In this document: positions 26,540 to 33,414 of the stretch, piece by piece
Layout of the letters: the number at the start of each line of letters is the position of its first letter
Numbering within the stretch: the stretch's first letter is position 1
Source of the DNA: Acetobacteraceae bacterium
GTDB taxonomy: Bacteria > Pseudomonadota > Alphaproteobacteria > Acetobacterales > Acetobacteraceae
DNA length: 33,619 nt
Assembly: GCA_027449745.1 (NCBI GenBank)
Contig: DAIDKZ010000016.1
Location: forward strand, 1-33,619
Direction: 5' to 3'
The notes under the pieces: generated by a model
Told to the model about the DNA's origin: nothing
The model's database searches: none
The model's input: only the letters and a program-made list of their open reading frames with translations
Program-made: the position numbers and the translations under genes

Positions 26540-28302
26540 GCGGCGATCCCCCGCGGCGCGGCGGCTTCCACCAGGGCGATGAAGGCATCCTCCATGCTCG
26601 GCTCAGGCAGTGTGGCGCTGCGCGCCCGCGCTTTCACGGAGTCCGAACTGCCCTCGGCCAGCACCTGCCCCTGCGCCATGATCAGCAGGCGGTCGCAATA
26701 CTCCGCCTCTTCCATGAAGTGCGTCGTCACCAGCACAGTCACCCCGGCCTCCGCGAGCCCGTTGATGCGGCGCCAGAATTCGCGCCGCGCGAGGGGGTCC
26801 ACGCCGGAGGTCGGCTCGTCGAGAAACAGGATGTCAGGCGCGTGCATCAGCGCGGCGGCGAGCGCGAGGCGCTGCTTGTAGCCGAGTGGCAGATCGCGGC
26901 TGGTGGCATCGGCCAGTCCGGCCAGCTCGAATTCCTCCAGCGCCCAACCGATCCGTTCGCGCTGGCGCTGCCCGCTTAAGCCGTAGGCCGCGCTGATGAA
27001 GCGCAGATTCTGCATCACCGAGAGATCGCCATAGAGCGAAAAGCGCTGCGCCATGTAGCCGATGCGCGCCCGCGCCGCGGCTGCCGCGACCCGCAGATCC
27101 ACGCCGGCAACGCGCAGCGTTCCAGCACTCGGCGGCAGCAGCCCGCAGAGCATTCGGAAGGTCGTCGACTTGCCCGCCCCGTTGGCGCCGAGCAGGCCGA
27201 AAATCTCGCCGCGGCGGACGCGAAAACTGACATCCTTCACGGCATAGAAATCGCCGAACCGGCGTGTCAGCCCATCCACGACGATTTCGTCCGGCTCGTC
27301 CTTCGCCGTGCCGACACTGGGCGGAGGCGCCGCTAGCTTCGTCTGCGCCGCGCCGTGTTCGCTTAGCAGATCGATGAAGCTGTCCTCGAAGCGCGGCGGC
27401 ACGGCAACGAGGTGCGCGCCGGGGAGGGTGGGAAGCAGCGCCGCCGCGGTCGCCGCCGCGCCTGGGCGGGTGACGATGCGGACACGGCTGCCCTGGATCA
27501 CGGCATCGAGCACGCCCGGCGCCGCGGCGAGCAGCGCCTGCAGTCTCCGCCTCCCGGTGCCCTCGGCATCGACGTGGAAGCTACGCCCGCGCATGGTCTC
27601 CGTGCGCTGCTTCGGGTCGCCATCGCCGACGAGCTGCCCCTCATGCATCAGCAGCACCGATCGGCAGCGCTCGGCTTCGTCGAGATAGGCGGTGCTGAGC
27701 AGCACCGTCATGCCCTCGGTGCGCGTCAGCGTATCGATGATCTGCCACAACTCGCGCCGCGACACCGGATCGACCCCGACCGTGGGCTCGTCGAGCAGCA
27801 GCAGTGCCGGGGCGCGCACCAGCGTGCAGGCCAGGCCGAGCTTCTGCTTCATACCGCCGGAGAGCTTGCCGGCGAGACGGGCCGTGAACGGGCCAAGGCC
27901 GGTCATGTGCAGAAGTTCTGCATAGCGCGCCGGACGCCCGGCAGGATCGACATCGTGCAGATCCGCGTAGAGATCGAGATTCTCGCGTACGGTGAGATCC
28001 TCATAGAGGCCGAAACGTTGCGGCATGTAGCCGATGGTGCCCTGCACGGCGAGCGGGTCGGCGCGGACATCGATGCCGAGCACGGTGATGCGCCCGGAAT
28101 CGGGCCGCAGCAGACCGGCGATCAGACGCATCAGCGTCGTCTTCCCCGCGCCGTCCGGCCCGATCAGCCCGGTGACGCCGCCGCGCTGCACCGTCGCGGT
28201 GAGCGCCTTGAGCGCGGGGACGTCGCGGCCACGCTCGCGGAATCGTTTGACGACCGCCTCGATCGCGATCGCCGCAGTACCGGTCTCAGGGTTTGGGGCC
28301 AT
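26536..28302 (-). CDS. Double nucleotide-binding-domain ABC exporter ATPase (YbhF-like)
   Basis: This is a 588-residue protein with two ATPase domains in tandem. Domain 1 has Walker A GPDGAGKTT near residue 48, signature LSGGMKQKLGLA and Walker B LLLLDEPTVGVDP. Domain 2 (from about residue 340) has Walker A GANGAGKSTT, a degenerate signature LPLGYKQRLALA (usual in this family) and Walker B ILFLDEPTSGVDP. ATG 28302 lies inside the end of the adaptor gene (17-base overlap). It energises the two ABC-2 permeases downstream. Confidence 0.9.
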   Translation of the reverse strand: MAPNPETGTAAIAIEAVVKRFRERGRDVPALKALTATVQRGGVTGLIGPDGAGKTTLMRLIAGLLRPDSGRITVLGIDVRADPLAVQGTIGYMPQRFGLYEDLTVRENLDLYADLHDVDPAGRPARYAELLHMTGLGPFTARLAGKLSGGMKQKLGLACTLVRAPALLLLDEPTVGVDPVSRRELWQIIDTLTRTEGMTVLLSTAYLDEAERCRSVLLMHEGQLVGDGDPKQRTETMRGRSFHVDAEGTGRRRLQALLAAAPGVLDAVIQGSRVRIVTRPGAAATAAALLPTLPGAHLVAVPPRFEDSFIDLLSEHGAAQTKLAAPPPSVGTAKDEPDEIVVDGLTRRFGDFYAVKDVSFRVRRGEIFGLLGANGAGKSTTFRMLCGLLPPSAGTLRVAGVDLRVAAAAARARIGYMAQRFSLYGDLSVMQNLRFISAAYGLSGQRQRERIGWALEEFELAGLADATSRDLPLGYKQRLALAAALMHAPDILFLDEPTSGVDPLARREFWRRINGLAEAGVTVLVTTHFMEEAEYCDRLLIMAQGQVLAEGSSDSVKARARSATLPEPSMEDAFIALVEAAAPRGIAA

Positions 28303-29347
28303 CGCCGAGACCCGGTTGAGCCGAGGCACAGCCGGGCGCGTAGCCCTTGGGGGGCGGCGCCAGATCGATCGTCACCGTTGCTGGCATGCCAAGGCGCAGT
28401 TCGTCGCGGGCATTGCAGGCGAAGATTCGGACCTGATAGACCAGTCGCGTGCGCAGCTCGGGTGTTTCGATGGTCTTGGGGGTGAATTCCGCCGTCGGCG
28501 AGATGTAGCCCACCCAGCCTTCATAGGCCTTGCCGGGGAAACTGTCGGTGGCGATGCGCGCGCGCATGCCGAGCGCGACGCGACCGAGATCGGCTTCGCT
28601 GAGATAGGCGCGAACCCAGAGCGGGTCCATCAGGGCGATAGTGTAGACCGGCACCGTTGGCGAGGCCATGTCGCCCGGCTCGAGGATGCGCGCCTCGACT
28701 ACGCCATCGGCCGGAGCGAGGAGTTTCGCGTCCCGGAATTGGTCCTCGGCGAGGCGCGTCGCCGCGGCCGCGGCTTCGGCGGCGGCGCGGCCGGCCTCGA
28801 TATCCTCGGTGCGCGGTCCCTGCAGCGCGAGCAGATAGGCCTGCTCCGCCGCGAGATAGGTATGTTGGATGGATTGGGTCTGGCCGAGCACATCGTCCCG
28901 GCGCTGCTGCATTTCCGCGCCGCTGGGAATGAGGCGGACAACGCGCTCATAGAGCTTCTGCTGTGCATCGTGCAGCGACCGCTGCGCCAGCATGGTCTCC
29001 TGCGCCTGGCGAATCTCTTCCGGCCGGCTGCCGTTGAGCAGACGCGCGAAGGCCTGCTCGCTGCTCTCCTGCTGGTGGCGGCTCTGCCCGAGCGCGTCGC
29101 GGTAGCGCACATCGTCGATCTCGGCCAGAAGCTGGCCCTTGCGTACAACATCGCCTTCCTGGACCAGCATGCGGGCGATCCGCCCGGTGGCGTAGAAGGC
29201 GGGCTGCATTTCGCGCAGGTCTACATCGCCGTATAGCAAGACCACGTTGGCCGGTGCCCTGCTCTCACGCAGGAAGTAAAATCCAGCACCGGCCGCTGCC
29301 AGTATGAGCAGAACCGTGGCGATGACCGCGCGTGCCGAGAGCTTCAT
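28286..29347 (-). CDS. HlyD-family periplasmic adaptor of the ABC exporter (YbhG-like)
   Basis: This 353-residue membrane-fusion protein has one N-terminal membrane anchor (residues about 8-27). A lipoyl half-motif follows (GRIARMLVQEGDVVRKGQLL), then a long helical hairpin rich in Gln and Ala (about 85-200), the second lipoyl half (LLAPADGVVEARILEPGDM) and a beta-barrel. ATG 29347 begins the anchor; upstream ATGs at 29407 and 29413 would lie upstream of the predicted transcription start and are rejected. It leads the operon and lies behind an FNR-type box. No outer-membrane channel gene is present. Confidence 0.88.
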   Translation of the reverse strand: MKLSARAVIATVLLILAAAGAGFYFLRESRAPANVVLLYGDVDLREMQPAFYATGRIARMLVQEGDVVRKGQLLAEIDDVRYRDALGQSRHQQESSEQAFARLLNGSRPEEIRQAQETMLAQRSLHDAQQKLYERVVRLIPSGAEMQQRRDDVLGQTQSIQHTYLAAEQAYLLALQGPRTEDIEAGRAAAEAAAAATRLAEDQFRDAKLLAPADGVVEARILEPGDMASPTVPVYTIALMDPLWVRAYLSEADLGRVALGMRARIATDSFPGKAYEGWVGYISPTAEFTPKTIETPELRTRLVYQVRIFACNARDELRLGMPATVTIDLAPPPKGYAPGCASAQPGLGDGPKP

Positions 29348-29402
29348 CTGCCGAATCCCGTCGGTCCCTGCACCTCTGACCGAGGCCGGATGCACCGGAC
29401 CC

Positions 29403-29444
29403 AGCATAGGCACATAGCGCGCGGCCGGAATTGATCCTGATCAA
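29403..29444 (-). promoter_or_regulatory. FNR/FixK-type box and class II promoter for the export operon
   Basis: TTGAT-CCTG-ATCAA at 29431-29444 is a perfect match to the FNR/FixK/Anr consensus. Reading toward the HlyD gene, a good -10 hexamer TATGCT lies at 29408-29403. If transcription starts at about 29396, the box centre falls at -41.5, the classic position for activation by Fnr-type regulators. This predicts induction at low oxygen. The leader to the ATG would be about 50 bases. Confidence 0.65.
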
Positions 29445-29474
29445 TCAACCCCATCGCGTGTCGCACGCACACCT

Positions 29475-29504
29475 CGGCGCGCGGGCTTCGCGCCCAGCAC
29501 GCCG
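29475..29504 (-). terminator. GC-rich nested hairpin after the HU-type gene
   Basis: On the minus strand CGGCG...CGCCG encloses GGGC-GCGAA-GCCC just past the HU stop codon. There is no T-run, so intrinsic termination is uncertain. It could equally insulate the HU gene from the export operon promoter. Confidence 0.35.
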
Positions 29505-29514
29505 GGGCAGAGAA

Positions 29515-29784
29515 TCAAACGGTCTTTTTCAGCGTCGGCGAGGCCTTGAAACGCACCGTCTTGCCCGCCTTGACCTTGATCTGCTCACCGGTGCGCGGGT
29601 TGAGCCCCTTGCGCGCCTTGGTCTTTCGCACGATGAAGGTGCCGAAGCTGGGCAGCGTGAAGCGGCCGTTCTTCTTCAGCTCCTTGACGATCGCGTCCAT
29701 CAGATCGGTGGCGGCACGGTTGGCGGCGACGCCAGTGAGCTGCGCGGAATCACGAATGACCTGCGCGAGAAAGGCTTTCGACAT
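29515..29784 (-). CDS. HU/IHF-family DNA-binding protein
   Basis: The 89-residue protein belongs to the histone-like HU family and binds and bends DNA. The core signature GRFTLPSFGTFIVRKTKARKG and the arm GLNPRTGEQIKVKAGKTVRF are clear. ATG 29784 has a strong AGGAG site. The open frame continues upstream but only through the promoter region. The N-terminal sequence (SKAFLAQVIRDSAQLTG) differs from housekeeping HU, which usually begins MNKAELI or similar, so it may be an accessory paralogue. A single gene with its own promoter. Confidence 0.9.
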   Translation of the reverse strand: MSKAFLAQVIRDSAQLTGVAANRAATDLMDAIVKELKKNGRFTLPSFGTFIVRKTKARKGLNPRTGEQIKVKAGKTVRFKASPTLKKTV

Positions 29785-29831
29785 GGGGTCTCCTGCGTTG
29801 TCCGGCGCGACCTTTTCACGCCTGGATGGAC

Positions 29832-29859
29832 CGTATACCGGCGAATCGCGGTTGTTCAA
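29832..29859 (-). promoter_or_regulatory. Promoter of the HU-type gene
   Basis: On the minus strand TTGAAC (29859-29854) is followed 16 bp later by TATACG (29837-29832). A start near 29825 gives a leader of about 40 bases before ATG 29784. Confidence 0.5.
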
Positions 29860-30209
29860 GAAACCGCTTTCGGCTTATGCAGGGTTTCAGATGCCGCCTG
29901 CAAGATTTTCCAGCAAGAAGGTGACCGCCTTCGCACCGGCAACCACACCGCCGCCGCACCCCGGCCGGGATTCCCCAGCAATACGCTGAAACGACACAGG
30001 AATTTCGCCGGCACGCCGACCGGCGTCGGGGCGCGGCCGTCTCGGACCAGAAACGGCCCGCCTGCTGCAGGGAGCCGGGGGGCGGATTCGGTCCATCGAG
30101 ACTGCGTCTTTTGCCGTGCGATAGGACTGAAGGGGGCCGTTATCCTCGATGTCGTTGCCCCGCGCGCCCGCTGAGCCCGCCCGATTCGCGAAGGTGGCGA
30201 CAACGCTGC
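29860..30209. other. 350-bp stretch without a recognised gene
   Basis: This stretch holds the space between the HU promoter and the end of the oleate hydratase gene. I see no RNA gene or named repeat. A short dyad ACGCC-GACC-GGCGT lies near 30017-30030. One weak reading frame is listed separately at 29887-30213. Confidence 0.5.
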
Positions 30210-30213
30210 TCAT
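29887..30213 (-). CDS. Doubtful small reading frame after the oleate hydratase gene
   Basis: The frame would give 108 residues with no recognised family. Its ATG overlaps the hydratase stop (ATGA), which is the only argument for it. The composition is rich in Arg, Pro and Gly, as in many chance frames of GC-rich DNA, and a different frame over the same bases is also open. I list it only because the overlap fits an operon. Confidence 0.15.
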   Translation of the reverse strand: MSSVVATFANRAGSAGARGNDIEDNGPLQSYRTAKDAVSMDRIRPPAPCSRRAVSGPRRPRPDAGRRAGEIPVSFQRIAGESRPGCGGGVVAGAKAVTFLLENLAGGI

Positions 30214-31772
30214 GCCAGCGCCTTCAAAGCCCCGTAAAGCGCGTGGGGATCGAATTGCCCCTGGTAGACCGACGGCAGCTCGACATCGAGACCGAGCAGG
30301 GTCGCAACCGCCATGCGCGCGGAGCGGACGGAGTATTCCATGGTAAAGGCGGTCTCGAGCGGCATTTCGGCGAACTGACCGATGAAGCCGATATTCGTCG
30401 AGCCCGTAGGAACCACGCGTGGCCGGTCGGCGTGTCCACGCGGCAACCAGACGCTGCCGGCATACGGTAACAGGCAGGGCACGCAGGTCGACCCCGCCAT
30501 GATTGCATCGGTCTCATGGCCGAATCCGAGATGATGCAACGTTTCCTGTAGAATTTCGGCACCGGTGCACGCCGATGCCGGCTTCGGCACCGAATTGCCT
30601 GGCCGGTCGGGATAGAGTGCGTAGCCCCACCACACGAGCGTGCCCGCCGGCTGCCCGATGAGTTCCGGCTGATGGAAGATCGTCAGCGTGATGAGCCAGT
30701 TCGAATCCCTGAGCGTCAGCAGCCCGCCCCGGCCGGGCTCTTCGCCGGTGAGCTTCGTCATCAATGCGAAGAAGCGCGTTTCGACTGTCGTTACGGTGAA
30801 AGAGAGCCACTGCGTGTCGGGCACGTGCCGGGCGCCGAAAAACGCCGCCGGATTGCCGAAACCGCTCCGCCCGGCCGCCAGGCTTTCCCACAATGCCCAG
30901 GACCGGCCGTCGGAGCGTGCGCGCGGTGGTTCCGTCATCGAGCCCACCGACAAATCGGCGACCTGCGATCCGTTGGTCACGAGCACGATGTCTTTCGGCG
31001 CGATCGTCACCTGGGTCGCGGTGCCATCACGCTCATAGGCGAGGGACGTTGCGGAGAATTCAGCCGCCGACGTTGCAAATCCGATGGCGCGCACCCATGC
31101 TCCGATCAGGAACCGCACGTCGCGCTCCCGTAGCCAGCGGGTCAGCGGCTCGGCGATCGCGTCGTACTGGTTGTAGCGCGTGCGGTACATCATCGTCATG
31201 TCCGACAGGGTCGGCAACAGATGCAGGAAGCGGTTCAAATACCGCCGCATCTCCAGCGCGCCGTGTTGGGGCAGGCAGCCCATGATCGTCGTCCACAGCA
31301 GCCAGAATTCTGTGCGGAAGAACGCCTCGCCGAAGTGTGCCTCGATGCGGCTCCCTTCGAGCATCGCTTCGGGGGTCAGGGCGAGCAGCACGAGGTCGAG
31401 CCGGTCGCGAACGCTCAGGCCGTAATGGCTGCTTCGAACCACGTTGCCGTCCCGATCGATGATATGGGCGGTGTCGCGGAACCCATGACGCGCATTGAAG
31501 TCCAGGATTTCATCTTTGACGGAGATGCCGGGATCGCTGGCCGCCGGGATGTGCGACAGCAGATCGAGCGTGCAACGGTATTCCGCTTCGAAAATCCGGC
31601 CCGCCGGCAGGACGTAGCCGCTCGACGGCCCACCCGCGATCCCCATCGCGCCGCCCAGGCTGCTGCCGGCCTCATAGATGGTGATGTCGCTGCCGGACAT
31701 CCCGCCATCGCGGACGAGATAGACAGCGGCGGAGAGTCCGGCCAGGCCACTTCCAACGATATGTGCGTGCAT
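30210..31772 (-). CDS. ohyA: Oleate hydratase (MCRA-type, FAD-dependent fatty-acid hydratase)
   Basis: The family adds water to the double bond of unsaturated fatty acids, for example oleate to 10-hydroxystearate, using FAD as a structural cofactor. The 520-residue product opens with a Rossmann motif (VGSGLAGLSAA), followed by YEAGSSLGGAMG, GFRDTAHIIDRDGN, NGSQVADLSVGSM and GSTNIGFIGQFAEMP. It is shorter than the long forms (about 560-650). ATG 31772 follows a strong GAGGGAG site. The segment at residues 57-67 reads AGRIFEAEYRC, whereas long forms as I recall read GGREM there. The promoter appears to sit in an old transposase fragment. Confidence 0.85.
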   Translation of the reverse strand: MHAHIVGSGLAGLSAAVYLVRDGGMSGSDITIYEAGSSLGGAMGIAGGPSSGYVLPAGRIFEAEYRCTLDLLSHIPAASDPGISVKDEILDFNARHGFRDTAHIIDRDGNVVRSSHYGLSVRDRLDLVLLALTPEAMLEGSRIEAHFGEAFFRTEFWLLWTTIMGCLPQHGALEMRRYLNRFLHLLPTLSDMTMMYRTRYNQYDAIAEPLTRWLRERDVRFLIGAWVRAIGFATSAAEFSATSLAYERDGTATQVTIAPKDIVLVTNGSQVADLSVGSMTEPPRARSDGRSWALWESLAAGRSGFGNPAAFFGARHVPDTQWLSFTVTTVETRFFALMTKLTGEEPGRGGLLTLRDSNWLITLTIFHQPELIGQPAGTLVWWGYALYPDRPGNSVPKPASACTGAEILQETLHHLGFGHETDAIMAGSTCVPCLLPYAGSVWLPRGHADRPRVVPTGSTNIGFIGQFAEMPLETAFTMEYSVRSARMAVATLLGLDVELPSVYQGQFDPHALYGALKALA

Positions 31773-31831
31773 GCACCACTCCCTCGTCCTGCGAACACCC
31801 TGATCACAGACTTGGCGAACGGCCCTGCGGC

Positions 31832-31860
31832 AAGTTATTCCGATGTCATATTGAGCGCAA
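31832..31860 (-). promoter_or_regulatory. Candidate promoter of the oleate hydratase gene
   Basis: On the minus strand TTGCGC (31860-31855) is followed 17 bp later by TAACTT (31837-31832). The start would be near 31825, about 53 bases before ATG 31772. The -35 lies inside the 3' end of the transposase remnant. Confidence 0.35.
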
Positions 31861-31968
31861 GTCTGCGCAGCGCATCCGCGTCGCTGTCCTGGGCGGCGGG
31901 TTGAGCGGGGCGGCCAGGGCCCATTCCGCGTCCGTCAGATCGCTTGGATAGCGCAGCCGGCTCCGGTC
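31846..31968 (-). pseudogene. IS5-type transposase remnant, N-terminal fragment
   Basis: On the minus strand RYPSDLTDAEWALAAPLNPP reads as the start of IS5-family transposases (usually YPSDLTDAEWALIAPLLPP). It then loses similarity and stops at 31846-31848. Its own start codon is missing: directly upstream is the CTAG end of a palindromic element at 31969. Only about 40 codons remain. Confidence 0.75.
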
Positions 31969-32074
31969 CTAGAGTCTGTCCGCCGCAGGCGGAATCGCCG
32001 GAGGCGGATAAACAGACGCGTAAACAAGGAGCTAGAGTCTGCCAGCGCTTCAATGAAGCGCTGACAGACTCTAG
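31969..32074 (+). repeat. Palindromic elements C (31969-32035) and D (32032-32074)
   Basis: Element C is 67 bp, begins CTAGAGTCTG and ends GGAGCTAG. Inside, GTCTG...CAGAC and TCCGCC...GGCGGA pair with a four-base AT-rich bulge. It matches an inverted copy at 32507-32573 in 62 of 67 positions by my hand alignment. Element D is a hairpin with two 20-base arms (one mismatch) and an AAT loop; its arms also begin CTAGAGTCTG, overlapping the end of C by four bases. Confidence 0.85.
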
Positions 32075-32251
32075 CGTCCGCCGCTCTCCGTCGTACGCAT
32101 CCTACGCTCCTGCGAATCGGCGCTGCAGCCATCGAATCACGGCCGATTCATCAGATTCAACATCTTCGTGGATGGACAATTAGGCCTTGGCGAAGCGGAG
32201 CATCGCGAAACGCCCATTGTGCCGGCCGAGAAAGCTTCGCATCCTGCGGCG

Positions 32252-32506
32252 ATGTCACCGTTTCCGCTACTATTTGGCGCCTGACTGCTCGCAGGGACGA
32301 TGAACGCGCGCGCAGGTGGTGGCTCATTCGTGACTTTGCCAGCGTTGGTCGCGGCTGGCGTGCCTTCGGTTCAAGCAAATGCGTCCAGCACGGTGGCACT
32401 CTGGCCCGGCGGCGCTGCGAGCGCCTGGACCTTTCACGCGGGCTCCCGGCCCCTGGGCTCCCGGCCCCTCTGCGGCGTGCCGCTCCGACGGATGCTCCTG
32501 GCAACG
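32252..32506 (+). pseudogene. TauE/SafE (TSUP) family exporter, N-terminal remnant
   Basis: The frame from ATG 32300 reads MNARAGGGSFVTLPALVAAG and then VQANASSTVALWPGG, the conserved first half of TSUP sulfite/sulfonate-type exporters. The likely original start is ATG 32252 (MSPFPLLFGA), but TGA at 32282-32284 interrupts the first helix. At 32507 the gene is cut by palindromic element C', which continues the frame with a foreign peptide until 32590. A 15-bp tandem duplication (32440-32469) adds five codons. The second half of the gene is absent. Confidence 0.75.
32440..32469 (+). repeat. 15-bp perfect tandem duplication inside the TSUP remnant
   Basis: GGGCTCCCGGCCCCT occurs at 32440-32454 and again at 32455-32469. 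It duplicates five codons (GSRPL) in frame, as slippage during replication would. Confidence 0.9.
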
Positions 32507-32573
32507 CTAGCTCCTTGTTTACGCGTCCGCTTGTCCGCCTCCGGCGATTGCGCCTGCGGCGGACAGACGCTAG
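32507..32573 (-). repeat. Palindromic element C', inverted copy of element C
   Basis: Read on the minus strand it begins CTAGCGTCTG and ends GGAGCTAG, with five differences from element C in 67 positions. It shares its terminal CTAG (32570-32573) with the neighbouring composite element. It interrupts the TSUP gene without breaking the reading frame. Confidence 0.88.
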
Positions 32574-32699
32574 AGCAACCTCCGATCTGACCGAGCCGTT
32601 CCGGCTCGGGCCGATCGGAGATAAGTTGCTCTAGCCATTATGGTTTCTAGAGCACGACCGTCCGACCAGATGATTCCATCAGGTCGGACCGTGCTCTAG
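32570..32699 (-). repeat. Composite palindromic element, copy 2 (hairpins B' and A')
   Basis: This is the inverted partner of 4978-5106. On the minus strand hairpin A' (32699-32647) comes first, then the spacer AAACCATAATGG, then hairpin B' (32634-32570). Ends and loops match copy 1: CTAGAGCACG...CGTGCTCTAG with GGAATC in the loop, and CTAGAGCAAC...GTTGCTCTAG with a GAA loop. The stem tips differ but remain mostly paired. Confidence 0.9.
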
Positions 32700-32868
32700 G
32701 GGTCGACCCTGGCTCCTCTCGGCCCAGAAGCGCCGGCGCGGCAACGGCGCTTGGCGGTCACGGCGTCGATGCAGAGCAGCGGGATGGCGCGCATCGGGTA
32801 CCCGTCTGGAGCGTAGGACCTGACAGTATCGCGGTGCGCCACGGAGGTTGCGGGAAATTGCGCCGGCG
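32700..32868. other. Non-coding stretch downstream of the small membrane protein
   Basis: I see no gene here. A minus-strand frame beginning MRAIPLLCIDAV would run 32 codons and stop at the CTAG of the palindromic element, but it matches nothing I know. Confidence 0.4.
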
Positions 32869-33414
32869 CTACGTGTCCGGCCCCCGCAGCACGCTCGCCA
32901 GCCGCAACGCGATCAGTCCCATCAGGCACGCCGCGCTGAACCCGTTCAGCGCTGCCAGCCGTGCGTCCTCCGCCGCCGTCAGCGCCAGGATCGGCTGTCC
33001 GAACGCCGTTGCCGGCATCAGCAGCGGCAGGATCGGCAGCCCGACCGCCGCCAGGGTCAACACCCGCCCCTGCATAAGCGCGGCCAGCGCGATGCAGGGC
33101 AGCAGGAACAGCCCCACGCCGGTCTCCGGCCCCAGCAGCTTCATGCACCACACCGTGTTGACCGTGCCCACCAGCCACAACGCCGCCCGCGCCGTCTCCG
33201 GCCGCCGCCGCGCCAGCGCCGGGACGGCCAGGAACAGCGGCATCGCGACCATGGTCAGGAACGCCGCGTGGCCGCGCCCCCAGCCCACCGCCGCGATCAC
33301 GTACAGTGGGTAGAACGGCCCGTTGAACCCCAGCACCAGCGCCACGAAACACGCCGCCGCCGTCGCCGGATCGGGATGGGACCCATAGGCGCGGATCGCC
33401 GCGCGCAGGTTCAT
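32869..33414 (-). CDS. Small multi-pass membrane protein, function unknown
   Basis: The 181-residue protein has about five to six hydrophobic segments (for example AAACFVALVLGFNGPFYPLY, VLTLAAVGLPILPLLM and LNGFSAACLMGLIALRLA). I do not recognise the family. ATG 33414 overlaps the stop of the upstream synthase (ATGA), so the two are probably co-transcribed and perhaps act together at the membrane, for example on lipid. The frame is open further upstream, but that part lies over the synthase gene. Confidence 0.7.
   Translation of the reverse strand: MNLRAAIRAYGSHPDPATAAACFVALVLGFNGPFYPLYVIAAVGWGRGHAAFLTMVAMPLFLAVPALARRRPETARAALWLVGTVNTVWCMKLLGPETGVGLFLLPCIALAALMQGRVLTLAAVGLPILPLLMPATAFGQPILALTAAEDARLAALNGFSAACLMGLIALRLASVLRGPDT

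Noticed and set aside
29431-30174. Plus-strand frame of 247 codons across the FNR box and HU gene
   Set aside because: It runs antisense to the HU gene and its promoter and has no recognisable domain.
31969-32699. CRISPR-like array
   Set aside because: The repeats are palindromic modules of different kinds with no regular spacers, and no cas genes are present.
32100-32818. 11-bp inverted match TCCTACGCTCC / GGAGCGTAGGA at 32100-32110 and 32808-32818
   Set aside because: Flanking bases show no further similarity, so it may be chance or a worn remnant; too short to call as terminal repeats.
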